Source of the DNA: Allium sativum
Lineage: Eukaryota; Streptophyta; Magnoliopsida; Asparagales; Amaryllidaceae
DNA: 64,000 nt
Assembly (NCBI GenBank): GCA_030737875.1
Contig: CM060922.1
Span: 319,215,456 to 319,279,455, forward strand
Direction: 5' to 3'
The notes beneath the pieces are model-generated. The model did no database searches. It saw nothing but the letters and a program-made list of their open reading frames with translations, and was not told the origin of the DNA. Below are positions 14,600-27,290 of this stretch, piece after piece; the first letter of the stretch is position 1, and every line of letters starts with the position of its first letter. A program made the position numbers and the translations under genes.

Positions 14600-15134
14600 T
14601 AATTTGATGAGATGAAGGGTTGTGATTGCATAGAGATGTGGGCACATGGCTTTTGATGATACAGGATTTGAACTCTAGAAAAATCAACATATGTCCGATG
14701 TCTCGGGAGATCGGTGCACAAAGTGTGAAGTCTGTCAATGCATAGTTGGTGCGCTGGTTAGCAATGACAACATCTTAATGTGCATTTTGTCCATCGTTTT
14801 ATATTCCTTCTAAAACTAAAATTAAACAAAACTCACAAATTTTGAGCCAACAATGGCCCATGCAAATCTGCACTCTTCTGTATTCCATCAAGCTCCCCCT
14901 ATTATTAAAATTCCATTTATACCGTCTAAGTAGTTCAGCATTTACATGCAAATTATCAATGTTTAAATCCAAATTTTGGAAGAGAGACACGCACGCATGT
15001 GCACAGTAATTGAATTAAGATAAGAACTGGTACAGTAAAAATTTGTCAAATAAATCTTCAGTGGGTACATTGCCAACAAAAGTTCAAACCTTAATTTGGA
15101 GGCATAGCATCATCATAAACTACGAGCGGTGGTT
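14600..15134. other. CACTA interior, no recognised gene
   Basis: Non-coding sequence between the two captured fragments. A 63-codon minus-strand frame at 14799-14990 has no recognisable motif. Confidence 0.4.
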
Positions 15135-15514
15135 TCATCTTCTTCTTCCGACAGCTACAAACACAAAAACAAACTCAAGATAACAAGCAGCGCAACTGTT
15201 GTCGCCGCTATTACCATCACCACAGTTGTCGTCATAAACTTCTCCTCCGGTGGAGACCGCGGGATCGATGGCGGCGACATATGACTCGGCGGCAGAGATC
15301 TTCTTTTCGGTGGTGGTGGAGATTCTTCTACCGGAGGCGGCAGAAATCGCGAAGGCCTTAAAGGCGGTGGTGGAAATCGCGAAGGCCTTAATGGCGGCGG
15401 TGGAGCTACTGAAGTCGACGGAGGTGGTGAGGTGACATTTGAATGTGGATGAGAGGAGGGACGTGATCCTGTCGACATCGTTGAATTCGATTTTGCTTGA
15501 GGAAGGCAAAACAA
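15135..15514 (-). pseudogene. Captured proline-rich, single-pass membrane protein fragment
   Basis: A 119-residue open frame (15514-15155) begins with Ser/Thr/Pro sequence. It then has runs such as SVAPPPPLRPSRFPPPPLRP in two near-identical copies (PPPLRPSRF) and a basic patch (PPPPKRRSLPP). It ends in a hydrophobic segment, VVMVIAATTVALLVILSLFL, that would span a membrane. A stop follows immediately. In the adjacent frame the sequence continues with a basic, cytoplasmic-looking CRKKKMKPP, and the tttgtag before it resembles a splice acceptor. The layout of extracellular proline-rich stretch, membrane helix and basic tail is that of class I formins or PERK/extensin-type proteins, but no FH2 or kinase domain is present. 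I read it as a second captured host fragment. Confidence 0.45.
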
Positions 15515-16067
15515 AAGTAGGTTCTATAGACGGAAGAGAACGAGGTGAAGAGAAGAGGCAACATAGCAGCGTGAAAGTTAAGAATTGGCGAAGAAAAAAG
15601 AGACAGATTAGGGGAAGCACAGACTTTGCTTGAGGAAGAAGAATTTGGGGTTGATTTTGATTTAGGGTATAAGAAGAGACGCCAGCGTGAGGGAGTAAAA
15701 TACGAAACCTGAATTGTTTTGGAGCCAAAATTTCGCTGTTCCCACCAAGATTTCGCTAACATAGTCAGGACCACCACTTTTTTCGTTGTTCATTACAGAA
15801 TTAAACATTATAAGCTAGAACCAAGTACACATTTGTATTAAATATAATATGGATATCTTGGGAATTATTTTGCTAAAATATTATATATTACTTATTAAAG
15901 TTATTATTTATTATTTATTATTTCTTCTTAATTATAATTAAATATAATTTATTAAAAGTTTATTATTATGTAAATGTTATTGATTATATACTATTAAATA
16001 TTTAATAGTAATTTTTAAAAAGTAACTATTATTTATTAATCATCAATTAAACACTTTTTATCTAATC
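15515..16067. other. CACTA interior up to the retroelement insertion
   Basis: 15515-15777 may be upstream sequence of the captured proline-rich fragment; it is open in several minus-strand frames without a clear start. 15780-16067 is AT-rich and holds nothing recognisable. Confidence 0.35.
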
Positions 16068-17305
16068 TAATATGTAACGACCCGTGTTTTTGCCCGACAA
16101 ATATTTAATTTAATTTATTTATTTTAAATATTTTATTTGGAATATAAATAGATTTTTATGTTTAATTCGCTTTTTAAACGAAGTTTGGACGTTAATTTTA
16201 TATATAATATAAATCGAGCTCGAAATGGCGCTGCAGTTCGTAAATTCGAGTTTTGAACTTCAACTGAATATACAGAGTCCGATATAAGTCGGATTTCTGT
16301 GAAACAAGAAACGTTGGGAGCGTGTTGACGATAGCTTTCATATGAAAGAAAAAAAATCCAGATTCCGTGTTATTGGTTGCGAGTTATGGCTAAATCAAAT
16401 TTTGGAAAAAACGCTGTGGAAATCGTTATCGGTCGTTAAAATAGCCGTTTTGCAAACGGACTCTGTTTTTGATGAAATTAGTTTCATTGGGACCATATCG
16501 CTAAATTATTGTCACAAAGTCAAACGGCGTGGCAAACAGATGTCGTATGTGACCACAACAACCGTAAATGCCCGTTCAAATTCTATAGTGCGTATTGAAA
16601 TAAATAAAGAGATATTTGAGTATGACTTGAACAGACGATCGAATTAGGCCACGAAACCAGTTCCGTTGAGTTTGTATCGTCGATTAGAGTCAGGATAGGT
16701 ATATAGTTTGTTATTTTTAGAGACTGGAAAATTTGGTGTTAAAAAGGGTATTGCGGTGCACGGTAAAAATAGCCTACCGGGGAAACAGTCTCAGAATGCG
16801 ACGAAACTGGTGCCGTTGGGTTCGTATCGACAAATTATTGTAGGATTTCAAAGTTTCAAGTTGATTTGATTTATCGGGTGAACGTGGAAAAATTAAATGT
16901 GTGTTTATTTCCGTTTTCATAAAGGAAATTTTTTCATACGACCTCGGATTTCGACGAAACTTGTCCCATTGGATTCAGAATATCTTTTTATATCAAGATT
17001 AGTTTTTTTATCAGTAAACGAAAGTCGTATAAAATGATTTTTTTTTGAAAAGCTTCATGTAAGTGTGGATATGTTAGAATAATAATATAATCAATCCCAC
17101 ATTCACCATTCTTGCGTCCACTTTTCTTTCTGATTCCATGCGCCTCAAACAAAATCTTTCCTTGCGTCTCAAACTTTAAATGCCTTGGGTGCCAAACTTT
17201 TTAAAACCGTGATTGGCAAGTAATTTCTTATGTTCCCAACGCGAACAGCTACTCTACTGCATAGCTACACCCTAAGACAGCTTGGCTGCCAAGTAATTTT
17301 TCTAG

Positions 17306-17313
17306 TATAAATA
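17306..17313 (+). promoter_or_regulatory. TATA box of the B 5' LTR
   Basis: TATAAATA, followed about 30 bases later by pyrimidine-rich leader sequence (ttcatcttctctttttg). The same box recurs in the 3' LTR at 24946-24953. Confidence 0.65.
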
Positions 17314-19910
17314 ATAGCTCATATTTCATCTTCTCTTTTTGTTTCTCTCCAGCAACGAATGGAAAACCCAACTTTTCACTCCCAGTAAATTATGTAAACT
17401 ACCCTCTTCTTTTATGACAAACCCAAAACCTCCCTCCTAGATTATAACCCAGACCTCACTAAAATCAAAACAACAATGAAGCAGTGCGTCAGCTCGACGG
17501 TGGTGGCTGTGGGTCAGCTCGGCGGCGGTGGCACCGTTCATGGTGGAGAATAGGCGAGGCAGTGCTAGGGGATTTCTCAGATGGTCGGAGTTGTGTGGCG
17601 TGAGTTCCTTTTTGGTCGCTAGGAGCTTGCGGGTACAGTAGTATGGTGGAGGGAGTGGTAGTTGCGCGGTGTGTCAAGTTCCCAGTAGTAAGCACCATTA
17701 CACGTAAAGAGAGGGAAGGGGCATCAACGTGATGGGAAGTTGAGTGCCAGGCTTCATGCCGAACGAGGTATAGCAGAGAGGAAATAGAGGGAATCAAGGG
17801 TTAAGGGACGAACTTGGAATAAAGGGATGAAGGGTTCAAATGGGTACCCTTTGTTGAAACAACAGTTATCATAAAGCAAAGAGGGATACGAGAAAGAAAG
17901 AAGTTTCACCGGTCCTGGATTGAAAATAGTATGAGTAAGGACAGTATAATTGGTTTAAATCCTTCACTATGTTGTTTAGCATGCTGAGATGAACGAGAAG
18001 AACTTATTCGGCCCAGGAAAAACGTAAATCGTAATTTTCATTTTTAATCTTAATTAATAACTAAAAGGTTAATCAATTCATCTCTAACACAATGAATGGA
18101 TTTGCAGCTACTTACGGAAAAGGGAACCTGGCCGTATTCGCCATTCAGCATTACAAAAAGTAATTATTAGTTTAACTAAGTGATAATTATAGCTATTTAA
18201 AACCGTTATATTCAAGATTTGTTTTAACTGTGTTCAGATGGATGTCAAGGGAATTAAAGAGGAGGATACCACCTTTTTTCGGAAGTCAGTTTGACGGAAG
18301 GAATTTACATAAGAAATTGACTTAAGTTAAGTAACATAATTAAAGATCGATTAATATAAGTAATTAAAGAATTGGTTTAGGTAGTTTATATGAGCTAAAT
18401 GGACAGTTTTTCCCAGGCCTAGGATGGTCACCGGTACGAGAGGAACAAAACTATCAGCCGTTTTGCTTTAATAATAATGGAACACAACAAGCGGTGCCGG
18501 GACTGTATGAATGGGATCTACATCCTGGAACAGAAACGAGCGCAGTAGAACGCAGCTAGAAATCCCAGTTAAATTAAATGCAAGTTTAATTTAATCAAAT
18601 CAGTTGTTATAACAACGCAACTCAAGGTGAGTTAAACTCACTCAGTTACCCATTTTATATTTTATATAAATTGGGTATTTTTATTTTTGTGTGCTCTGCT
18701 TGCAAATGGTTGACTATTTTGCTAGTTGTCTGTTTATCGGTTGATTTAACAGATGAAATTAAACTGTGTTTAATTTCAGTGAAATACCAAATCGTTGTTT
18801 CAACGATTGGATCCAATGGAGGTAGCTTACCCTGTTGGTCACGTTTATTTATAAACGTGTTTAATTGTTTGAATTGTTCTGTTATTTGGTTGAGGTTAAA
18901 TGGTTGTTATTTATCATCAGTTAAATGTGATTGATTTGGTTGTTGTTTATTTACTGAATATTCAACATCTGTTTGGTTTAAACCAGTGGGCAGTGTTGGT
19001 TAAGTGTTTAGCAGAGTACGGCCTATAAAATCAATCGAGTTAAAAATAGTGTTTCACCGTCAGGTGGATCGATAGAATTAAAGTTATAAAATTTATTTTA
19101 TAACTGAAGTTAGATTTGAAATATATTATTTTAAATAAATGTTATTAAAAAGAAATAAGTATTTTATTCAAGACTTTGATTTGTTAGTAAATTATTTTGG
19201 TAAAGTAAATGCTGATGTAAATCAGATTTACAAGCAGAGGTATGCGAGTGGTTAAACTTAGTTGATTGTTTTGTAAAGAAAACAATTAATGGAATCTATT
19301 TAAATTAATTATATTTTTATTTAAATTAAAGTGGAAATTAGTTGGAATCGGTTAGTGGAATAACCGCGTTGAAGTAAATTTAATCGACCGTTGTGAATTG
19401 GAAGTGATTATCAAATTTATGTGTTTGATGAATATTGTTAAATTTAGATAAAGGGTTTAAAGGGGTTTACTATTTACTTTAGTTAATAAAGGGTTAACTA
19501 CTAAAGTAGTGGATAATCGAAGTAAAGTATATTCTAAATAATTTAGAAGTTTCTTTCCAAAGTAATCGAAGTAAAATTTAAATCAAGTGAAAAGGGAAGA
19601 ATGGAAATAAGATTTCCAAAGCGGTGAAAGGTCGAATAGTTTTGGAAGGAGAGGAGAGATAAGTAAATCTAGTTCAGAAAGTGGGTTATAGGGTTGTATA
19701 ACCAAATCAGAGTTAATTGGAAATGGTTTTGAGACTGGAGTGGAATTTTGGTGTTTGGGTTACAACTGATATTTATCTAAGGAAAAGAACTTTGTTTGAT
19801 CAAGGTCTGAGAGGTAATTAAAATACCCCAACTTGAACAACATCGGGATTATCTGAAGATAGTATTAGTTGATAATCGTAAGAGACGTTAGTGAATATGT
19901 TTTGAAAATC

Positions 19911-20100
19911 TAAACAGCGATTTTAGCGCTGTTGTTATAATATATATTTTGTGAATCTAATAGCAATTTTAGCGTTGTAGCTATAGTAAATGCTTGTAAA
20001 CCTAAACAGCGATTATAGCGTTGTTGTTTTGTAAATCTAAATAGTAATTATAACGCTATGGTTATAACATATGTGCTATAAATCTAAACAACGTTATATC
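19911..20100. repeat. Four-unit hairpin array in the B 5' LTR
   Basis: Units of about 54 bases each contain an inverted repeat. The first is AACAGCG/CGCTGTT across ATTTTAG. The second, read in the 3' LTR copy, is ATAGCAA/TTGCTAT. The third is AACAGCG with cgttgtt here and cgctgtt in the 3' LTR. The fourth is ATAG/CTAT. The matching array in the 3' LTR is at about 31334-31525. Confidence 0.75.
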
Positions 20101-20477
20101 ATATGTGCTATAAATTTTCTTATTAAACTAATGGATTCCCCGAATTTAAATAATAAAGGATGGTGTGACAAGTTTATTCGAAAGGAGAATTTAGTGTAAA
20201 TTGGTTGTAAGTTATTTTACTAAGTATTATAACGTATTGGTTCTGAGGACATTAGTATATAAGAATATAGTTATTCGAGCTAGAGTTAGTCAAACATAGT
20301 TTTTCAAGATGAGTGCCATTTCGTACGACTGCTAGCGTAATTCGCAGGGCTGCTGATAGCCTACGGCGGTCGGATGTTTCCTGAGGGAATCAGGCGTAAC
20401 CATTGTGATCTCCGCGATCTAGAGTCAAGCGAATGGAGTTAAGTAAAATAGTAGTAAATCGATAGGGTTAAAGAAGT

Positions 20478-20560
20478 CGAGTTAATCAGTTAGAGTTAAC
20501 CACTTTGAGTTAATCAATTTGAGTTAATCGATTAGAGTTAAATCGAATGAGAGTTATTCA
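20478..20560. repeat. GAGTTAATC-type short tandem repeats in the B 5' LTR
   Basis: Five or six copies of gagttaatc or gagttaacc are spaced about 16-17 bases apart. They are repeated in the 3' LTR near 31902-31980. Confidence 0.8.
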
Positions 20561-21813
20561 AATATCGTATTTTTAAATATTAACAGAGTTAGAAGTTTTG
20601 ATTTAACAAAGTAAATCAGTGTTAAAGGCCAAGTGATGCTGAATACTGAACCAGTGAACTCATTGGAGTGTCATGTTTGAAACACTATTTATTTTGATAG
20701 TTAAAACACCGACTATCAAATCTGTCCAATACGATTGTTGATATGGAAAGACCGGGATCGAATTTATATTCGAAAACCATTCCGTCCACCAAATACGTGA
20801 AGTTCTCAGAAGATGATCGAGATGGAGCATTGAAGACCGTGGACTTTTATAAACGGAGGAACCACTAATATTCTCTGCCTGGCAAGCAGAGATAAGCTGT
20901 GATTCCGTCGTAGTTGGAATCTACGGGTTGCAATGACTTCTCGCTACTGATCCATGGGGTGATTCCTATATGGATGCGGTAGGAGAGTGCCTTCGGTTCA
21001 TCCTGTTTCTGTATGACTTGTATGGACGGATGTCTGACAGAGTATTTCCAAAGGATCACGTACGTTGATTTCTTCAAACGTGCTATAGTTGTTGGCGGGG
21101 AATTGTCGTTCTCTTAGCTTCCAGCTAGAGTATTTTTGTGGACGTCAATTAGTGATATCTGACGGATCTGACGATGTGGCATTCAAAGTGAATGACGACC
21201 AGATGACCAGAAGTAATTCTGGCCTCAAGCCTCATCAACCGAGGAATGACAAAAATCGGGTAGGCAACATGGCTATGTAGGTCGCTCCCATTAGGGTGCA
21301 TAATCACCTATCTAGAGGAAATCCTATTTGCTTCTTAAATCTATGTTTCGATGCTGTCCCTTTTCGGGAGACGGTTGCTGATCTCAACCGTCGGTGATAT
21401 ACATTCGATACACTCAAGCGAAATGAGTGGTCGGTCATGTGAGGGCCGGGTTGCAAGACGTTCTTGTTGAACCCAGTGTATTCGTCTCTAGAGATACACG
21501 ATCGGCAGGTGGTCCCATAACTTGTCATAGTCGGAATCCAATCTCCAATAAGCGCCCACGGTTTTGTTTGTATACTATATATGTGGAGCGTGAGATGCAA
21601 GCGTTCCACTAGATTCTATTTACTTGTATTTAGACATTATTATAATATCAGAAAAGATATTGATTTCAAAACTGTTTTGGGTTATCGTAAGGTAAAAACC
21701 GTCCGTGTTTATGTGTGGATTTGGTCTTACGATTATCCCTTTCTTTGAAAAGATTTTTGAACTTAAAAATCAAGTTGGATGATCACCCTTAATACTGTGC
21801 GAGTTTATCTCAC

Positions 21814-21827
21814 TCTGGTTCACCAGA
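21814..21827 (+). other. Conserved LTR 3' hairpin in B
   Basis: TCTGG and CCAGA pair around TTCA, followed by CTGACCC. This is the same position and context as the TCAGTC/GACTGA hairpins of C and D. Confidence 0.55.
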
Positions 21828-22254
21828 CTGACCCGGTGTTTTGTAAATGCTCGGGTTAGACCGGGTTGTACAGGTTCAGGTTATCGTCAGCTGTGAAGAG
21901 ACGAGCTGGAAGAGTTCAGACGTATTGTATTATATAGCTTCCATCCCACTGTGTTGTATATGAGGACAGATCGTTATAACTGTCCAGATGTGTGATGCAC
22001 TCTGAAAATGTAAGTATTTCAAAAGCTCTCTTTAAAGATTTATTTCAGTATTATATTTTGTTCCGCTGCGATGTGAGACTCTGTGTTGTGTTAGTTCTTC
22101 TTCTTCTTCTATTCTTATAATTCTTTCTTTCTTATCTCACCCTCTAAATTCTTTCTAATAACTATCCAGTGTTTCGGTGCTTGGAGGATCGACATGAGTT
22201 ACAGTATAGGTATTTATGTCGATTTTCGGGGCCGAAATCCTTGGGTCGTTACAG

Positions 22255-22266
22255 TGGTACCAGAGC
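22255..22266 (+). promoter_or_regulatory. Primer binding site of element B
   Basis: TGGTACCAGAGC, one base after the LTR end. It differs by one base from the TGGTATCAGAGC of initiator tRNA-Met primers seen in C and D. Confidence 0.85.
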
Positions 22267-23700
22267 TGAAGGTTAAGTGATTACCTTGGCTCTGTGGCGT
22301 GACTCAGTAGAGACGGAGTTAGCAGTACCCTAGATTGAGTTGAGTGTATAGATACGAGTGAACGTATTTGTAGATTTTATAAAAATAATTTTATATTGTG
22401 GAGATTTATTGGTTGAGTTGTTTACGAGTTCTGGTCGATCAGTTTGATCCACTGTATCGATAGGGGTTTCTAAACACTCAAGTACGATAAACCGACGCAG
22501 TATGTTTTGAAAAAAGGGTAAATGAAATAATTTACCCAAATTATATTTTGATATAAAGAATATATATATATATTGGAAATATTATAATATATTGGATGTG
22601 TTGGTTGATTATAATTGAAATGGTTATATAAATAACCAATTAGAATTCGTATAATATAAAAGCAGATTTATTAAATCTGAATTTAAAATCAGAATTGGAA
22701 TTAACATTACAAAATGTGGAAAGGTGTTGTAAACGGATTTGAATTGGATATATGAGAAATTTAAGATCCTGGGGGATTTTAAATTTGTTTACAAACATTG
22801 AGGTGGTGTTTTGAAAAGATTTCAAAATGAAAATGTTTAAATATGGGTTGATAAGGGATATAGTATTGAACTCACTTCAATAGCTGGGAAATAACCCTGA
22901 GGATGCTGGCCACATCATCAGTGTTCATTTTTGAGTTCAAAGTGACAGATTACTACCAAAAATCTTGTTTTGAATTGCTTCGAGAAAAACAAGTTGTTTT
23001 GAATCCTGAAAAGGAATATTTGTTTTTTGAAAGGGTTGAACTATTTAAAAACTCCCAGGGAAATTGTTTGAACAAAAACAAAATTAAATAGAATTTGGGA
23101 AAGAAAATACAAGTTGAATTGAAACCAATTAACTGGAAATTTAATCGGGAGATAACATATCAAGTCGAATCAGATTTTGAATTGTGAAACAGGAATCTGA
23201 AATGGTGTTGGACTGGTAAGGTAAGAGTTGAAATGGATAATGGATGGAAACTTAGTTAAGAATGAGATTTGGCTTGGATGCATGAAGGATTTGGTTTTGA
23301 GGATAAAATTGGAATTTTGTTTGGGAATGCATTTGTATATGCTGACAGGGCAGCAGATGGAAAGGATACGATGATATGCCCGACAAAAAGGTACACGTTT
23401 ATTTTTATATGGGTTTGGTGATTTATGAGCCTAATGGGCAAGCCGCTTGGCTGTTTTATTTTCTTTTGGATTGGAGAAGGACTAGAAAGGCGAGTTGCAG
23501 TTGTGCCGATTGAGCCGTACAGAGGAGGTGCTGGCGAAATTTTTTCGAAAATTTAAGGTGTTAGAAAATTTTCAATATATTTTTGAAAATATTTATTTAC
23601 AGTATTGAATTGGTTTCTAATTTAAAATAAATTAGATTTGAAAATTAATGGGTTTATAACGTTCTTCTTACCTTAGCAATTTCGAGGACGAAATTATTTT

Positions 23701-23713
23701 AAGGGGGGAAGAA
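23701..23713 (+). promoter_or_regulatory. Polypurine tract of element B
   Basis: AAGGGGGGAAGAA directly before the 3' LTR, preceded by gaggacgaaatt, the usual sequence before the tract in Tekay/Del-type elements. Confidence 0.85.
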
Positions 23714-25868
23714 TGTAACGATCCGTGTTTTTGCCCGACAAATATTTAATTTAATTTATTTATTTTAAATATTTTATTTGGAATATAAATAGATTTTTAT
23801 GTTTAATTCGCTTTTTAAACGAAGTTTGAACGTTAATTTTATATATAATATAAATCGAGCTCGAAATGGCGCTGCAGCTCGTAAATTCGAGTTTTGAACT
23901 TCAACTGAATACACAGAGTCCGATATAAGTCGGATTTCTGTGAAACAAGAAACATTGGGAGCGTGTTGACGATAGCTTTCATATGAAAGAGAAAAATCCA
24001 GATTCCGTGTTATTGGTTGCGAGTTATGGCTAAATCAAATTTTGGAAAAAACGCTGTGGAAATCGTTATCGGTCGTTAAAATAGCCGTTTTGCAAACGGA
24101 CTCTGTTTTCGATGAAATTAGTTTCATTGAGACCGTATCGCTAAATTATTGTCACAAAGTCAAACGGCATGGCAAACAGATGTCGTATGTGACCACAACA
24201 ACCGTAAATGCCCGTTCAAATTCTATAGTGCGTATTGAAATAAATAAAGAGATATTTGAGTATGACTTGAACAGACGATCGAATTAGGCCACGAAACCAG
24301 TTCCGTTGAGTTCGTATCGTCGATTAGAGTCAGGATAGGTATATAGTTTGTTATTTTTAGAGACAGGAAAATTTGGTGTTAAAAAGGGTATTGCGGTGCA
24401 CGGTAAAAATAGCCTACCGGGGAAACAGTCTCAGAATGCGACGAAACTGGTGCCGTTGGGTTCGTATCGACAAATTATTGTAGGATTTCAAAGTTTCAAG
24501 TTGATTTGATTTATCGGGTGAACGTGGAAAAATTAAATGTGTGTTTATTTCTGGTTTCATAAAGGAAATTTTTTCATACGACCTCGGATTTCGACGAAAC
24601 TTGTCCCATTGGATTCAGAATATCTTTTTACATCAAGATTAGTTTTTTTATCAGTAAACGAAAGTCGTATAAAATGATTTTTTTTTGAAAAGCTTCATGT
24701 AAGTGTGGATATGTTATAATAATAATATAATCATTCCCACATTCACCATTCTTGCGTCCACTTTTCTTTCTGATTCCATGCGCCTCAAACAAAATCTTTC
24801 CTTGCGTCTCAAACTTTAAATGCCTTGGGTGCCAAACTTTTTAAAACCGTGATTGGCAAGTAATTTCTTATGTTCCCAACGCGAACAGCTACTCTACTGC
24901 ATAGCTACACCCTAAGACAACTTGGCTGCCAAGTAATTTTTCTAGTATAAATAATAGCTCATATTTCATCTTCTCTTTTTGTTACTCTCCAGCAACGAAT
25001 GGAAAACCCAACTTTTCACTCCCAGTAAATTATGTAAACTACCCTCTTCTTTTATGACAAACCCAAAACCTCCCTCCTAGATTATAACCCAGACCTCACT
25101 AAAATCAAAACAACAATGAAGCAGTGCGTCAGCTCGACGGTGGTGGCCGTGGGTCAGCTTGGCGGCGGTGGCACCGTTCATGGTGGAGAATAGGCGAGGC
25201 AGTGCTAGGGGGTTGCTCAGATGGTCGGAGTTGTGTGGCGTGAGTTCCTTTTTGGTCGCTAGAAGCTTGCGGGTACAGTAGTATGGTGGAGGGAGTGGTA
25301 GTTGCGCGGTGTGTCAAGTTCCCAGTAGTAAGCACCATTACACTTAAAGAGAGGGAAGGGGCATCAACGTGATGGGAAGTTGAGTGCCAGGCTTCATGCC
25401 GAACGAGGTATAGCAGAGAGGAAATAGAGGGAATCTAGGGTTAAGGGACGAACTGGGAATAAAGGTATGAAGGGTTCAAATGGGTACCCTTTGTTGTAAT
25501 AGCAGTTATCATAAAGCAAAGAGGGATACGAGAAAGAAAGAAGTTTCACCGGTCCTGGATTGAAAATAGTATGAGTAAGGACAGTATATGTAACACCCCG
25601 AATTTTAGTTAATGCTAAAATTCACTAATTACAGAATAAATAATCTCAGATTTGAGAATTGGGGGAAATGGGCTGCGTCATTGCGTTCGTCTCGGAAAAA
25701 TACGCGAAATAGAGTCCGAGTTTTCGAGAATCGGAGTCCGTATGGCCCAGTTACGACCCAATGAAGTTGGCAGAAAATTTAAGATAAAAACAGAATTAAA
25801 TATTTAAAATCAGATTTCGAAATTGGAGCCAGCGGGGGCCAGGCGGGAAAAATTCCCGCCCTAGCCAT

Positions 25869-25922
25869 GTCGACAGGGCTGTCGACAGGGGTGTCGACTG
25901 CCCTGTCGACTTGCCTGTCGAC
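25869..25922. promoter_or_regulatory. Cluster of five GTCGAC palindromes upstream of the E TATA box
   Basis: Five GTCGAC sites in 54 bases, about 140-200 bases before the TATA box, several within the longer palindrome CTGTCGACAG. D has four such sites at the same place (51379-51428) and C has two (39324-39350). Confidence 0.6.
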
Positions 25923-26063
25923 ACGGGGTGTCGAGCCAGTTGGCCTGGGTGCACCAGGTCTGGGTTTTCTGGCTGGTTTGGGCTGAGTTCTAGAGGCTTC
26001 CAAGATCTGACGGACCTAATCTAACCTAGGGTTAATCCTATGGTCTAAAACACACCCTAATCC

Positions 26064-26071
26064 TATAAATA
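26064..26071 (+). promoter_or_regulatory. TATA box of solo LTR E
   Basis: TATAAATA followed by taccctaatgcaagcc. The position matches the TATA boxes of C (39553-39560, 46178-46185) and D (51570-51577, 58855-58862). Confidence 0.65.
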
Positions 26072-26329
26072 TACCCTAATGCAAGCCTAATCCCTACTAA
26101 AAATAGAAATGATGCCATCATGCCGCCAAAATCAAACTTGAGAGGAGCCTCCACTAGTTTATGAAGGTAGTTGCAAGCTAATCAACCTCTAATCATCTTC
26201 TTCTTCATATTTGGCAACTAGTTCTACTTCATAAGTTTGCTAATCTTGGTTTTGGTGAGTTCCTATAGCTTTAATAATCAATTGTTAAATTGATTATGGT
26301 AGGATGTGATAAGACATGGCTATGTTTGT

Positions 26330-27290
26330 GGATAAATGTGTTTATGCAAGTTTGTATGATATGTGATTTGCAAGTTTTATGCTATATGCAAGTTTAATGC
26401 CATGTTTTATGATGCAAAACACTATGTTGAACATTTATGCATATGTAACATGTTATGCAAACTATATGTGAGAGTATATGCAAGTTATATGTAACATGAT
26501 ATGCAAGTTATGCATGTGATTTTATGCATGCTAAGTATTTGGTGTTATGCATGCTAAGTATTTGATTTTATGCATGCTAAGTATTTGATTGTATGCATGC
26601 TAAGTATTGGGTTTTATGCATGCTAAGTGTTTGGGTTTATGCAAGTTAAGTGGTGTGTTTATGCATAATAAGTAATTGATTCTATGCATGCTAAGTATGT
26701 GGTTTTATGCATGCTAAGTGTTTGGTATTATGCATAAATCATGACATGCAAGTTTACCCTTTTAAATGTGATGCATACATATGCAAGATGACACCTTTAT
26801 ATGCTATGCATGTTTACCCTCCTTTAAGATGCAAGTCATATATGCAAGTTCAACATGTTAAGCAAGTTATGTGTATGCTTATATGCAAGTTCAACATGTT
26901 AAGCAAGTTATGTGTATGCTTATATGCAAGTTCAACATGTTATGCAAGTTATGTGTATGCTTATATGCAAGTTCAACATGTTATGCAAGTTATGTGTATG
27001 ATGTTATGTAAGTTATGTGCATGTTGTTATGCAAGTTCATATGCAAGTTATGTGTATGAGGTTATGCAAGTTATGTGCATGATGTTATGCAAGTTATGTG
27101 TATGTTGATATGCAAGTTATGTTTATGATATTATGCAAGTTATGTGTATGATGTTATGCAAGTTAACATGTAACATGTTGTGCAAGTTCACACCTTTAAG
27201 ACACATGCAAGTTCACCTTTGTATAACCCATGAACACTTATGCAAGTTGCCTTTGTATATATGACATATGTATGTTCATGCAAGTTGGGT
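26330..27290. repeat. ATGCAAGTT / ATGCATGCTAAGT minisatellite with many RY motifs
   Basis: Dozens of short units of two kinds. Those around 26510-26740 contain tatgcatgctaagt with TGCATG (RY core) in almost every copy. Those from 26820 to 27180 contain tatgcaagttatgtgtatg. The open frame at 26707-27108 is a translation of the repeat. Confidence 0.85.

Larger units (their letters stand above)
16073..22253 (+). repeat. 5' LTR of element B
   Basis: 6181 bases, TGTAACGA...GTCGTTACA. It contains a TATA box, a GC-rich leader (17480-17560), a GTGAGT donor-like site at 18630, a hairpin array (19911-20100) and a 3' hairpin (21814-21827). Open frames in it, such as the one at 16342-16647, recur in the other LTR but have no recognised protein relatives. 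Confidence 0.92.
22254..23713 (+). other. Non-coding interior of element B
   Basis: 1460 bases between the LTRs. Only short open frames without motifs are present, for example 22903-23091, so there is no evidence of gag or pol. A primer binding site and a polypurine tract mark its two ends. Confidence 0.85.

Noticed and set aside
16342..16647. 101-codon frame recurring at 24042-24287
   Set aside because: It lies near the LTR start of B and recurs only because the LTR is duplicated; the second copy has a different start and there are no recognisable motifs.
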